A DNA stretch of 64,000 nucleotides. Source: Acidobacteriota bacterium (GTDB lineage: Bacteria; Acidobacteriota; Thermoanaerobaculia; Multivoradales; Multivoraceae). Of the stretch, positions 7,967-15,814 are shown in pieces. The notes under the pieces were generated by a model that was not told the origin of the DNA, did not search any database, and saw only the letters and a list, made by a program, of their open reading frames with translations. How positions within the stretch are numbered: the first letter of the stretch is position 1; every line of letters starts with the position of its first letter. The stretch spans positions 62,001 through 126,000 of the forward strand of contig JAPPFP010000006.1 in the NCBI GenBank assembly GCA_028877275.1, in the 5' to 3' direction. Both the position numbers and the translations under genes were made by a program.

Positions 7967-8841
7967 GGTGTCTCGGCCTCCACTCCGGCCCCACCGAGCG
8001 ACGTCTTCGTCTCGAGGTGCCTGAGGCTCGAGGCGGCGTCCCGCTGGGGCGACCCGTCCGCTTCCGCCGTCTCGTCCTGCTCGACGACGAACAGGCGCAC
8101 GCCGGCTTCGAGCGCCGCGTCGACACAGCCGGCGATGTCGACATCGCCCTCGCCCAGCGGCCGGAACCAGCGCTCGGAGGTTGCCTGCTCGGCCGCTCGC
8201 TCCTCGGCCGGTCCGGGGAGCAGGCCGTCCTTCAGGTGGAGGAGTTGCACCCGGTCGCCGAGTTCCCTGATCAGAGCCACCGGGTCCCAGCCGGCGAAGG
8301 CGGCCCAGTAGGTGTCCAGCTCCAGTCCCCAGGCGTCGTGGGAGCGGCAGGAGACGAGCGCGTGCAGGCCGTCGCGGCCAAACCTGTCCGGTTGACCGTC
8401 GTCGAAGGGCAGCAACTCGAACTCGTGGTTGTGGTAGGCGAAACGGAAGCCGCCGGCGCGGAACCGGTAGCTCAGCAGGTCGAGGCGCCGGCCGAGTTCC
8501 AGGTAGTGATCCCGGCTACCGTCGCCGCGCTGTTCGGCGTCGAGCCAGGGGCAGACGAGCACCTGGCAATGGAGTGCGCGGTAGGTGTCCATCACCCCGG
8601 CCGGATCCGATTCCAGTTCCGAGAGCGGCACATGCGCTGCGACGAGCCCGAGGCGGCGTTCCGACAGAAGCCCTCGGAGGTTCTCGGCAGTGCGCCCCCG
8701 GAGACCGCCGAACCACTCGATCTCGCGGTAACCGGCTTCCACCGCCTGATCGAGGGCGGCTTCGAGGTCCTGCTCTGCCTGCCGGCGGAGGGTGTAGAGC
8801 TGGAGCGCCACCCGCGGGGCGCCGCCGGCGCCTTCCGTCAA
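7963..8841 (-). CDS. Sugar phosphate isomerase/epimerase-like TIM barrel
   Basis: 292 residues from TTG at 8841, overlapping the upstream stop as TTGA. The fold markers of the xylose-isomerase-like TIM barrel family are visible: VALQLYTLRRQ at the N-terminus, YREIEWFGGL, then FAYHNHEFE, GLELDTYWAAFAG and VQLLHLKDG, whose Glu, Asp and His residues normally bind a divalent metal. The substrate is unknown. Coupling to an SSS symporter gene fits conversion of an imported sugar or polyol. Confidence 0.87.
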   Translation of the reverse strand: MTEGAGGAPRVALQLYTLRRQAEQDLEAALDQAVEAGYREIEWFGGLRGRTAENLRGLLSERRLGLVAAHVPLSELESDPAGVMDTYRALHCQVLVCPWLDAEQRGDGSRDHYLELGRRLDLLSYRFRAGGFRFAYHNHEFELLPFDDGQPDRFGRDGLHALVSCRSHDAWGLELDTYWAAFAGWDPVALIRELGDRVQLLHLKDGLLPGPAEERAAEQATSERWFRPLGEGDVDIAGCVDAALEAGVRLFVVEQDETAEADGSPQRDAASSLRHLETKTSLGGAGVEAETP

Positions 8842-10922
8842 CGGGACGGCTCCGCCGGCGCTCCGCCTGACGTTTCCTCGATCAGCTCGTGGTAGAGCCC
8901 GAGGTAGTACGGAAGCAGGAAGCTCGCCCCGTCCGCCAGGTAGCGGCCCTGGCCGCCGTGGTCCAGGCGCCACGGGTCGTGGTTCCAGTGGTTGACGAAG
9001 CGTTCGTCGATCGGCAGTACGCGGCCGTCGATCAGGTGGCCGCGAACGCCGCGGCGTGCTTCCTGGTCGCGCAGCAACACCACGTCGAGCCGGTGGCTGT
9101 TCGAGAGCGCCCACTCGAAACGGTCGAGCGGATAGAGGACCAGGCTCTCGACCGCGTCATGGAGCGGGTAGTCGCCGCGACTGTAGGTCTCATCGTCGAA
9201 GGCGTCGCGGTAGCTGCCACCGTCGATGGCGGCAGCGTGGATGAAGTCGAACAGCGGATTCCGCTCCGGCTGCAGGACCTTCCAGTACTGGCGCAGCGAG
9301 TGGGCGACGACGCTCCGTACCGCCACGTCCCGCTCGTACCTCAGGAGGTGGTAGTAGTTCATGAACGCCATCTCGTCGTCCGACTGGTTGCCGGTGCCGG
9401 GGCCGCTCTGGACCTTGGGGTTGCGCAGGTTGGCCAGGTAGGCGTGGTCGTCGAGGAGACTCCGGGCGGCGTCGGCGTAGCGGTCCCCGCGGTTGGGCTC
9501 GCTCATGTGTTCGGCGATCCGCAGGTAGGTCAGGTAGGAGAGCGAGTTCAGTCCCCGTTCCTCCCACCAGTCCTGGTCGTGGTTCAGTTGCTCGGGCCCG
9601 AAGACGGCCCAGCGGGTGCGCTTCCCGTCATGGTCGACGAGAGCGCCGCCGTGGTCGATCAGGTGGTCGACGATCGCGAGCACCGTCCCGCGGACCTCGG
9701 CGCGTTCCGTCCCGGTGTCCGCGACCAGGTCGTAGTACAGGCCGTAGAAGAAGAAGTGGCCGTCCAGTTCGTCGGAGCTCGTGTCGCTCTTCCAGTACCA
9801 CTTGCCGTCGGCGCTCACGGGCCAGCGGGGATCGATCACCTTCCATAGGCCGTCGCGTTCCTCGCGGAACCGGCGGTCGCTCTCGACCCGGCCGGCGTTG
9901 GGGTTCGGGCCGTCAGTTGGCAGGATGGTGCGGGCGACGAAGCCGGGTTCGGCGGAAGGCGTTCCGCCCTGGGTCACGAGCTGCAGGAAGCGCAGCGCCT
10001 CGAAGGCCTTGCGCGCGTTCTCTCGGGCTTCCGTCTCGCCGGTGACGGCCCAGCGGAGGCACTCCGCGGCTCCGTACATGGACGTCCAGAGGCCGTCGTT
10101 GTCGCTGTCGGACTGGCGGAACGCCGACGTGTCGCCGGGGTTCTCGAGGGCGACACCCAGCACGTAGCCGTAGGGCGTGCGGCGATGGAAGCGCTCTATC
10201 GCCTGGTGGAAGCGTTCCGCCTTCTGCCGCAAGGTCATCGGACGCAGGTGGATCCGGCCGGCGCCGGCGAGTGTCTCGACCTGCACCGTGCCGTCCCGGT
10301 CGACCTGGACTTCCAGCACGTGGTCGTGAGGCAGCCAGCGCCGTCCCTGCCGGTACTGCCAGCGGGGCGGCTCGTCCGGGGAAGCGCCAGGGATCAGACG
10401 GACGAGGCCGCGGGTCGTGCCCGCCCAGACCGAGCCGTCCGGCGCCGCGGCGAGGCTCGTGAAGTCGTTCCACGGCAGACCGTCGGTCCGGCCGTAGAGC
10501 CGCCACTCGCCTGTGACTTCGTCGAGAGCGCCCAGGCCTTGAGGCGAGGCGAACCACAGCTTGCCGTCGTAGTCGAACTCGACCGCCCGCACGTCGACGG
10601 GCGCCCAGCTTCGGTCGCCGTCGCGCGGCAACAGGCGCCGCCAGACGGTCTCGGAGCCGTCCCGCAGGTAGACGCCGGCGGACGTGGCGGCCGCCACCCG
10701 GATCGCGGCATCCGTGACGATCTCGCGCACCTCGCCGGGGGCGTCGAGGGTGTTGGCGCGGGACGGCGCAGCCGCGGGCGGCTCGGCGGCTGGGTCGGCT
10801 GGCGACTCGTACTCAGCGACCTGCTGCAGGAAGGGGTCGACGCGGACCGGCAGTTCGGTCTGGGCCGCCAGGGCGAGCGGGGCCAGCAGCAACCCGGGCA
10901 TGGACACTGCGCGCAGGTTCAC
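8838..10922 (-). CDS. Secreted propeller plus alpha-barrel protein
   Basis: 694 residues starting at ATG 10922. The N-terminus (MPGLLLAPLALAAQ) is a signal peptide. Residues about 60-200 show repeated YDGKLWFASPQGLGALD and PDGSVWAGTTRGLVRL units, the pattern of two-component-regulator propeller blades. The rest is a large helical domain with WTSMYGAAECLRWAV, HFFFYGLYYDLVAD and NSLSYLTYLRIAEHM segments, suggesting an alpha/alpha-barrel as in glycosidase-like proteins. It heads the operon with the TIM-barrel protein (TTGA overlap) and symporter, so an outer-envelope or periplasmic substrate-processing role is likely. No catalytic residues can be assigned with certainty. Confidence 0.75.
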   Translation of the reverse strand: MNLRAVSMPGLLLAPLALAAQTELPVRVDPFLQQVAEYESPADPAAEPPAAAPSRANTLDAPGEVREIVTDAAIRVAAATSAGVYLRDGSETVWRRLLPRDGDRSWAPVDVRAVEFDYDGKLWFASPQGLGALDEVTGEWRLYGRTDGLPWNDFTSLAAAPDGSVWAGTTRGLVRLIPGASPDEPPRWQYRQGRRWLPHDHVLEVQVDRDGTVQVETLAGAGRIHLRPMTLRQKAERFHQAIERFHRRTPYGYVLGVALENPGDTSAFRQSDSDNDGLWTSMYGAAECLRWAVTGETEARENARKAFEALRFLQLVTQGGTPSAEPGFVARTILPTDGPNPNAGRVESDRRFREERDGLWKVIDPRWPVSADGKWYWKSDTSSDELDGHFFFYGLYYDLVADTGTERAEVRGTVLAIVDHLIDHGGALVDHDGKRTRWAVFGPEQLNHDQDWWEERGLNSLSYLTYLRIAEHMSEPNRGDRYADAARSLLDDHAYLANLRNPKVQSGPGTGNQSDDEMAFMNYYHLLRYERDVAVRSVVAHSLRQYWKVLQPERNPLFDFIHAAAIDGGSYRDAFDDETYSRGDYPLHDAVESLVLYPLDRFEWALSNSHRLDVVLLRDQEARRGVRGHLIDGRVLPIDERFVNHWNHDPWRLDHGGQGRYLADGASFLLPYYLGLYHELIEETSGGAPAEPSR

Positions 10923-10958
10923 GCCGGGAAGACTAGCCTGCGTCCGTAGGCGCCCGTT

Positions 10959-11339
10959 TCAGGCGCGAACGGTCCGGACCCCGTACAGCGGGAAGTGCGC
11001 GTCGCGTGTGACGATCGTCAGTCCCTCGGCTTGAGTCTGGGCGATCAGGAAGCGGTCGAACGGGTCCTTGTGGTGTCTGGGTAGTCGTGCGGCCAGCTCC
11101 GCGTGATGGAAGGTCAGCGGCAGATGGGTGAACCCCTTCTCGTCGACGATTGCCGCGAGGTTGTCGGGCGCTTCCATCTTCCCTTTCAGTCGCTTGACCG
11201 TGATTTCCCAGGCCGTGACCGCGCTGACGAAGATCTCGTTGCGCGGATCTTCGATGGCGTTTCGCGACGCCGCCCGTAGTCGGCCGGTTTCAGACAGGCT
11301 CCACAGGAAGGCGTGCGTATCGAGCAGCAGCCGCTCCAC
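10959..11339 (-). CDS. PIN-domain toxin (VapC-like)
   Basis: 126 residues with the four acidic positions of the PIN RNase fold: LLLDTHAFLW near the N-terminus, AVTAWEITVK in the middle, DPFDRFLIAQ, and IVTRDAHF near the end. PIN toxins cleave tRNA or other RNAs using Mg2+. It follows its probable antitoxin gene after a 2-base gap and is on the same strand. The WEI/DPFDRFLIAQ pattern is that of the PIN subgroup usually paired with Phd/YefM-type antitoxins. Confidence 0.92.
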   Translation of the reverse strand: MERLLLDTHAFLWSLSETGRLRAASRNAIEDPRNEIFVSAVTAWEITVKRLKGKMEAPDNLAAIVDEKGFTHLPLTFHHAELAARLPRHHKDPFDRFLIAQTQAEGLTIVTRDAHFPLYGVRTVRA

Positions 11340-11341
11340 CG

Positions 11342-11596
11342 TCAGGTCTCGTCGGGGAAGATCTTCGAGTTCATGAGCTCTTCGAAGAGTTCCTCGTCCG
11401 GCTCATCGAAGTCCGGCGCCATCCAGATCTTCCCTTCCAGACCCCCCAGCTTACGGGGCTCCAGCTTCTTCTCGCGATAGGGCTCGAGCCGCAGGTACGG
11501 CTCTCCCGCCTTGGCGATGACGATCTCCTCGCCCTCCCAGGCCAGTTTGCCCAGGCGCGAGAGTTGTGACTTCGCTTCGTGCATGTTCACCTTCAT
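11342..11596 (-). CDS. Phd/YefM-type antitoxin
   Basis: 84 residues from ATG 11596, chosen because a strong purine-rich ribosome site (GGAGGGGAGAA) precedes it by a few bases. The N-terminus MKVNMHEAKSQLSRLGKLA is the Phd DNA-binding fold and IVIAKAGEPYLRLEPY its second strand-turn region; the acidic tail (DFDEPDEELFEELMNS) should wrap the PIN toxin encoded 2 bases downstream. Such antitoxins usually repress their own promoter, and a tandem 10-bp repeat lies just upstream at 11621-11640. Confidence 0.9.
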   Translation of the reverse strand: MKVNMHEAKSQLSRLGKLAWEGEEIVIAKAGEPYLRLEPYREKKLEPRKLGGLEGKIWMAPDFDEPDEELFEELMNSKIFPDET

Positions 11597-11620
11597 CCGT
11601 TCTCCCCTCCAGAATCCGGC

Positions 11621-11640
11621 CTGGCTAAGTCTGGCTAAGT
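11621..11640. promoter_or_regulatory. Tandem 10-bp direct repeat upstream of the Phd/PIN operon
   Basis: Two perfect, adjacent copies of CTGGCTAAGT lie 25 bases ahead of the antitoxin ATG at 11596 and about 50 bases ahead of the divergent GNAT start. Phd-type antitoxins bind short repeats in their own promoter, so this is a plausible operator. The repeat itself is seen directly; its function is inference. Confidence 0.45.
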
Positions 11641-11691
11641 CTTGTGCTGCCGTCAAGCAGGCCGAGCGTCTCGCGTGGCAAAGTCGCCGCG

Positions 11692-12720
11692 ATGGCGGAC
11701 ACACGACTCCGAACCCTCCGCGTCGACGAGATCGAGGCCTTGCTCGACCTCCTGGACGGCTGGCCCTTTCCCGACGGCCAGAGTGGCCGTGACTTCTTCC
11801 GCCGCTACATCGAACTCGATCCCGCGTTCGAAGGGCGCAACGTCTGGGTGGCCGAGCGGGGCGGCGAACTGGTCTCGTGTGTACAGATCTTCCCCCGCCG
11901 CGTGAGGATTGCCGGCCGCGTGCTGCCCATGGGCGGGATCGGCAGCGTGTTCACCCGGCCTGAGCACAGGCGCCGTGGCGTGGCGGGCGCTCTGCTCGAG
12001 CGGGTGATCGGCGCGATGCGGGAAAGAGGGATGGTGCTCTCGTACCTCCTCGCCGAGCGGCTGCGATGGTACGGGCAGTACGGCTACCGGCCATGGTCAC
12101 GCGGCTGGCGCACGTTGCACTGGCCGGGGATTGACGGGTCGGCGGCTCGGGAGGTCCGGCGGTACGACCCCGCGGCCGATGCGGGCGAGCTGGAGCGTCT
12201 CTGGAGCGTTTACGCCGAGGGCGCCGCCGGCCCGCCTCTCGACGGCGTCGTCGACCGTGGCTCCGAGGCAGACTGGCAAGCCAGCTTTCGGCTTGCGGGC
12301 ACGCCGGAAGAAGACGTCTGGATCGCGGACGGCGGAAGTCAGGCTACGGCCTACCTGCGCGTCGCCGACTTCAATGGCCGACTCCGTGTCCTCGAGTGGG
12401 GCCGGGAGAGCGATGGTGCCCCTGTCTTGTGTGAGCTACTGGCCGCGGCCATGACCGGGCGCGGCGTGGAAGCGATTCGGATGCCCCTGGTCCGGGACGC
12501 GGCCCTGGAAGGCTTGCTGGCGGCCGCCGGTACCCGGATCGACACCCGGCCGGCATGGAACGAAGTGCCGCCGGACGCGACGCCTCCCGCCACCTGGATG
12601 GTTCGTAGCCTGGACGACGACGCACTCGCCAGGAGGCTGGGTACGGCGAACGCCGGCGATCTCCTGGCCCGTTACCTGCCGCCCGAGCGGTTCGCCTTCT
12701 GGGAGGCGGACAGGTTCTAG
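11692..12720 (+). CDS. GNAT acetyltransferase, Eis-like two-domain type
   Basis: 342 residues from ATG 11692 (an upstream in-frame TTG is less likely because it precedes shadow-like sequence). The first domain has GGIGSVFTRPEHRRRGVAGALLERVIGAM, the acetyl-CoA pyrophosphate-binding motif with R/Q-x-x-G-x-G/A, and SYLLAERLRWYGQYGYRPW. A second GNAT-like half follows (YDPAADAGELERLWSVYAEG onwards), as in Eis/enhanced intracellular survival-type acetyltransferases, though shorter than the 400 residues usual there. Function probably acetylation of an amine-bearing compound. It is transcribed away from the Phd/PIN operon. Confidence 0.82.
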   Translation: MADTRLRTLRVDEIEALLDLLDGWPFPDGQSGRDFFRRYIELDPAFEGRNVWVAERGGELVSCVQIFPRRVRIAGRVLPMGGIGSVFTRPEHRRRGVAGALLERVIGAMRERGMVLSYLLAERLRWYGQYGYRPWSRGWRTLHWPGIDGSAAREVRRYDPAADAGELERLWSVYAEGAAGPPLDGVVDRGSEADWQASFRLAGTPEEDVWIADGGSQATAYLRVADFNGRLRVLEWGRESDGAPVLCELLAAAMTGRGVEAIRMPLVRDAALEGLLAAAGTRIDTRPAWNEVPPDATPPATWMVRSLDDDALARRLGTANAGDLLARYLPPERFAFWEADRF

Positions 12721-12729
12721 GAGGCGGCG

Positions 12730-13254
12730 CTAGGACCGCTTCACGGAGTAGACCAGGCCGACCGTGCCTGTCTCCTTGTAGACGTCTTGCGCCTGGAGTT
12801 CGAGCTTGACCCGAGGCGCCGGTTCGGCGATCAGCGGTATGCCTCCGCCGAGAATCGTCGGAATCACCGCGACCTCCACCGTGTCGACGAGACCCGCCTC
12901 GGCAAGGCTGCGGAACAGCGATCCACCGCCGAACAGCCAGATGTCCTTCTTGCCGTCCTCCTCGCGCAGGGACTGGACGACCTCCTTCCAGTCGTCGCCG
13001 ACGATCGTGAGGTTCTTGTAGTCGGCCTGCCGGAGCGTTCGCGAGAACACGTAGGTCCGGACGCCGGGCATCGAACCCCGGTCCTGGCCGCCCGTGCTCT
13101 CGAAGGTCTTCCGGCCGATCAGGTAGGTGTCGAACTCTCCGTACAGTTCGGCGAAGTCGTAGTCCGGATCAATGACGATCCAGTCCGCTTCGCCGTCGGG
13201 CCCGGCGATGTAGCCGTCCAGGCTCATGGCGACGCAGTAGCGGACTCGTCTCAT
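12730..13254 (-). CDS. Dihydrofolate reductase-like (RibD C-terminal domain) protein
   Basis: 174 residues from ATG 13254. The N-terminal RRVRYCVAMSLDGYIAGPDGEADW and the later KDIWLFGGGSLFRSLAEAGLVD are hallmarks of the RibD-C/YwjB dihydrofolate reductase-like family, NADPH-dependent reductases of mostly unknown substrate. It lies one base downstream of the PhzF-like gene on the same strand, so the two are probably cotranscribed, and it converges with the GNAT gene ending at 12720. Confidence 0.88.
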   Translation of the reverse strand: MRRVRYCVAMSLDGYIAGPDGEADWIVIDPDYDFAELYGEFDTYLIGRKTFESTGGQDRGSMPGVRTYVFSRTLRQADYKNLTIVGDDWKEVVQSLREEDGKKDIWLFGGGSLFRSLAEAGLVDTVEVAVIPTILGGGIPLIAEPAPRVKLELQAQDVYKETGTVGLVYSVKRS

Positions 13255-13255
13255 G

Positions 13256-14047
13256 TCACGCCAGCAAGTCCGCGCGCATGACGGTGACGGCCTGGCCGCA
13301 TAGCTGCACGCGGTCGCCGCGGACGGCGCAGCGGACCTCGCCTCCACGCTCCGAGGCCTGCCACGCCGTGAAGGAGTCCCTGCCGAGGCGCCGTTGCCAG
13401 TAAGGAGCCAGGCAGCAGTGGGCGGAACCGGTGACCGGGTCCTCGTCGATGCCGGCCCCGGGCGCGAAGAACCGGGACACGAAGTCGAACCCCTCGGTTT
13501 CCGCCCGAGTGGTGACGATCACTCCGCGCACGCCGAGTTGCCGCAGGCGTCCGAAATCCGGCGCCAGACTTCGCAGCGTGCTCTCGGAGCCGATCTCCAC
13601 GAGGTAGTCGAAGCGGTTCCTGCCGACGTAGTCCGGCTCGGCCCCTAGTGCGTCGGCGAAACCTGCGGGCGCCGTTGTCGGCTCGTCCGGCTCGGCCGGG
13701 AAGTCCATCTCGATCCAGCCGTTCCGCGGGACCGCGGTGAGCGTCCCGGAGAGCGTGTGGAACACGGCCGCGGCCGTCGGTTCCAGATGCCCCGCTTCCC
13801 ACAGCACATGGGCGCTCGCCAGCGTTCCGTGGCCGCAGAGGTCGATCTCAACCGTCGGCGTGAACCAGCGCAGGCCGAAGGAGCCATCGTCGCGGCGGAC
13901 AAGAAAGGCGGTCTCCGAGAGGTTCATCTCGCGAGCGACTCGTTGCATCCACGCTTCGTCGGCCGGACCTTGCAGCAGGCAGACCGCGGCCGGATTGCCG
14001 CCGAAGGGTTGGCTCGTGAAGGCGTCGACCTGGGTGATCGTCAGCAT
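13256..14047 (-). CDS. PhzF-family isomerase/epimerase
   Basis: 263 residues from ATG 14047. Family markers are VDAFTSQPFGGNPAAVCLL at the N-terminus, the catalytic-glutamate region NLSETAFLV, CGHGTLASAHVLW, and FAPGAGIDEDPVTGSAHCCLAPYW near the end, all diagnostic of PhzF/diaminopimelate-epimerase-like proteins. The substrate of most members outside phenazine biosynthesis is unknown, and no phenazine genes are present here. Followed after 1 base by the RibD-like gene. It is divergent from the selenoprotein gene across 97 bases. Confidence 0.93.
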   Translation of the reverse strand: MLTITQVDAFTSQPFGGNPAAVCLLQGPADEAWMQRVAREMNLSETAFLVRRDDGSFGLRWFTPTVEIDLCGHGTLASAHVLWEAGHLEPTAAAVFHTLSGTLTAVPRNGWIEMDFPAEPDEPTTAPAGFADALGAEPDYVGRNRFDYLVEIGSESTLRSLAPDFGRLRQLGVRGVIVTTRAETEGFDFVSRFFAPGAGIDEDPVTGSAHCCLAPYWQRRLGRDSFTAWQASERGGEVRCAVRGDRVQLCGQAVTVMRADLLA

Positions 14048-14144
14048 GGTCTCAGGTGGTCTAGCACGGCGACAGGAGTTCGGCACGGCGTGAATGGGTA
14101 GCGCAGAGCCTAGTCCGTTGCCGCCCGCGGCTACACTCCGAACC

Positions 14145-14681
14145 GTGCAGGTTCTCGACCCCTCCTGGGAGGGCTCTCCGCCGCCGCTCTCGCAGGCGCT
14201 CCGCCTGGGAGCGCTCGCCGGAGTCGACGTTGCCCTGCTTTCGAACGGAAAGGCAGGTGTGGCACCGCTCTTCGACCACCTGGAGTCGCTGCTGCGGCAA
14301 CGCTGGAAGGTGGCCGCGGTCGAGCGCGCGACGAAGGGGAACTACAGCGCCCCGGCCGAGCGGGAACTTGTGCGCCGTCTGGCGAGGCGTCGCCTGGTCA
14401 TCACCGGCGTCGGCGACTGAGGGAGCTGCTCGTCGTGCAGTCTGCACGACGCCGTGACTTTCGAGCGCGAAGGTGTGCCCGCGGTCGGCGTGATGACGTC
14501 GGCGTTCGTCGATGGCGCCGAGTTGATGGCGCACGTCTGCGGGGCCCCGGACTACAGGTTCGCCGTGGTCGAGCATCCGATCAGCAGCGCGACCGACGCG
14601 GAGCTCCTGGAACGGGCGGAAGAGATCGTGAGGCAGGCGGAGGAGCTGGTGCTTGCCGGGGGGCCGCTGGGCACGCCGTGA
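14145..14681 (+). CDS. UGSC-family selenoprotein (in-frame UGA read as selenocysteine)
   Basis: 178 residues when TGA 14418-14420 is read through as Sec at position 92. The motif is GVGD-U-GSCSSCSLHDAV: a selenocysteine followed by Gly-Ser-Cys, the signature of the UGSC (seleno)protein family. The reading frame stays open on both sides: upstream LDPSWEGSPPPLS and VALLSNGKAG, downstream FEREGVPAVGVMTSAFVDGAEL and VVEHPISSATDAE, all family-like. The chosen start is GTG 14145; an in-frame ATG at 14094 is possible. A perfect hairpin follows the UGA. The family is thought to be redox-active but its reaction is not established. The stop overlaps the next gene start as GTGA. The selA, selB and selC genes are not in the window. 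Confidence 0.9.
14431..14451 (+). promoter_or_regulatory. Candidate bacterial SECIS hairpin
   Basis: A perfect 9-bp stem (14431-14439 pairing with 14443-14451) with a three-base GUC apical loop, beginning 10 bases after the UGA. The apical loop is 19-22 bases from the UGA, inside the range known for bacterial SECIS elements, and the loop starts with G as SelB recognition usually requires. Stem and distance are read directly; recognition by SelB is inferred. Confidence 0.75.
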
Positions 14682-15814
14682 CGGGTTCGCGACAACGAGC
14701 GGGTGTTGTAGCCGCAGCGCTTGCCGCAATGCTCACGGCACCGGCGACAGCCGAGAACGGTGTCGTGCTGGCCGAGTTCGTCTTTGACGACGCGCCGCAT
14801 CCCGAGTGCCACGCCTCGACGATCGCCGAGACGGCTTCGGGCGCTCTCGTCGCTGCCTGGTTCGGCGGCACCGCCGAGCGGAACGCGGACGTCGGCATCT
14901 GGTTCAGCCGGCTTGGCGCCGACCGTTGGACGGCCCCCGTCGAAGTGGCCAACGGCGTCCAAACGGACGGCCGCCGCTACCCGACCTGGAACCCGGTTCT
15001 CTACCAGCCGCCCGGTGACGCCGCGCCCCTGCTCCTCTTCTTCAAGGTGGGGCCGAGCCCGCCGGAGTGGTGGGGGATGGTCATGGAGTCGGAGGACGAC
15101 GGCCGCACCTGGAGCGAGCCCCGGCGGCTTCCGGACGGCATTCTCGGACCGATCAAGAACAAGCCGATCACCCTCCCCGACGGCAGTCTGCTCGCCGGCT
15201 CGAGCATCGAGAATGCGCCCGAGCCGCCGGCCTGGCGGGCGCACTTCGAGCGGTCGCCCGACCTGGGCCGGACCTGGACGCGCACCGAACGGCTGGCCGG
15301 CAAGACGGCGGCCGGCGAGGACTTCTGGATCATCCAGCCGACGATCCTGATGCTGGGCGACGGCGAACTCCTGGCGCTGTTCCGGTCCAAGCAGAGTCGC
15401 ATAGCGGCGTCACGTTCCGCCGACCAGGGTCGCACCTGGGGGCCGATCTTCGCCACCGGCCTGCTCAACCCCGACGCAGGGGTCGATGGCCTCACGCTGG
15501 CCGATGGCCGGCACCTCCTCGTCTACAACCACAAAGTGCGCGTGGATGGCGCCTGGGCCGGTTCCCGGTCACGCCTGAACGTAGCGCTCTCGGACGACGG
15601 CGACACCTGGGACGCGGCGCTGATGCTGGAAGACCAGGACGGCGAGTACTCCTATCCAGCGGTCATTCAGGGCCGCGACGGACTGGTCCACGTGACGTAC
15701 ACGCACCGGCGGACGCGCATCCGGCACCTGGTCCTCGACCCGGCCGCGCTCACGAGGCACCCGATGTCCGGAGTCGAGTGGCCGGCGAAAGCGCCGGTCC
15801 TGCCTCCCGAGTGA
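14678..15814 (+). CDS. Secreted sialidase-like (BNR repeat) protein
   Basis: 378 residues from GTG 14678, overlapping the selenoprotein stop as GTGA. A signal peptide is visible (AGVVAAALAAMLTAPATAEN). Four Asp-box repeats of the six-bladed sialidase propeller are present: SEDDGRTW, SPDLGRTW, SADQGRTW and SDDGDTW. An N-terminal AWFGGTAERNADVGIWFSR stretch and NPVLYQP match the bacterial predicted neuraminidase-like family (COG4692-type). Such proteins often do not cleave sialic acid, so the true substrate is uncertain. Its stop overlaps the symporter start as GTGA, suggesting glycan cleavage followed by uptake. Confidence 0.85.
   Translation: MTGSRQRAGVVAAALAAMLTAPATAENGVVLAEFVFDDAPHPECHASTIAETASGALVAAWFGGTAERNADVGIWFSRLGADRWTAPVEVANGVQTDGRRYPTWNPVLYQPPGDAAPLLLFFKVGPSPPEWWGMVMESEDDGRTWSEPRRLPDGILGPIKNKPITLPDGSLLAGSSIENAPEPPAWRAHFERSPDLGRTWTRTERLAGKTAAGEDFWIIQPTILMLGDGELLALFRSKQSRIAASRSADQGRTWGPIFATGLLNPDAGVDGLTLADGRHLLVYNHKVRVDGAWAGSRSRLNVALSDDGDTWDAALMLEDQDGEYSYPAVIQGRDGLVHVTYTHRRTRIRHLVLDPAALTRHPMSGVEWPAKAPVLPPE

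Noticed and set aside
14418-14420. Stop codon splitting the UGSC gene, suggesting a pseudogene or two short genes
   Set aside because: The codon is exactly the U of the U-GSC motif, the frame continues with family-like sequence, and a hairpin in SECIS distance follows, so readthrough as selenocysteine explains it better.
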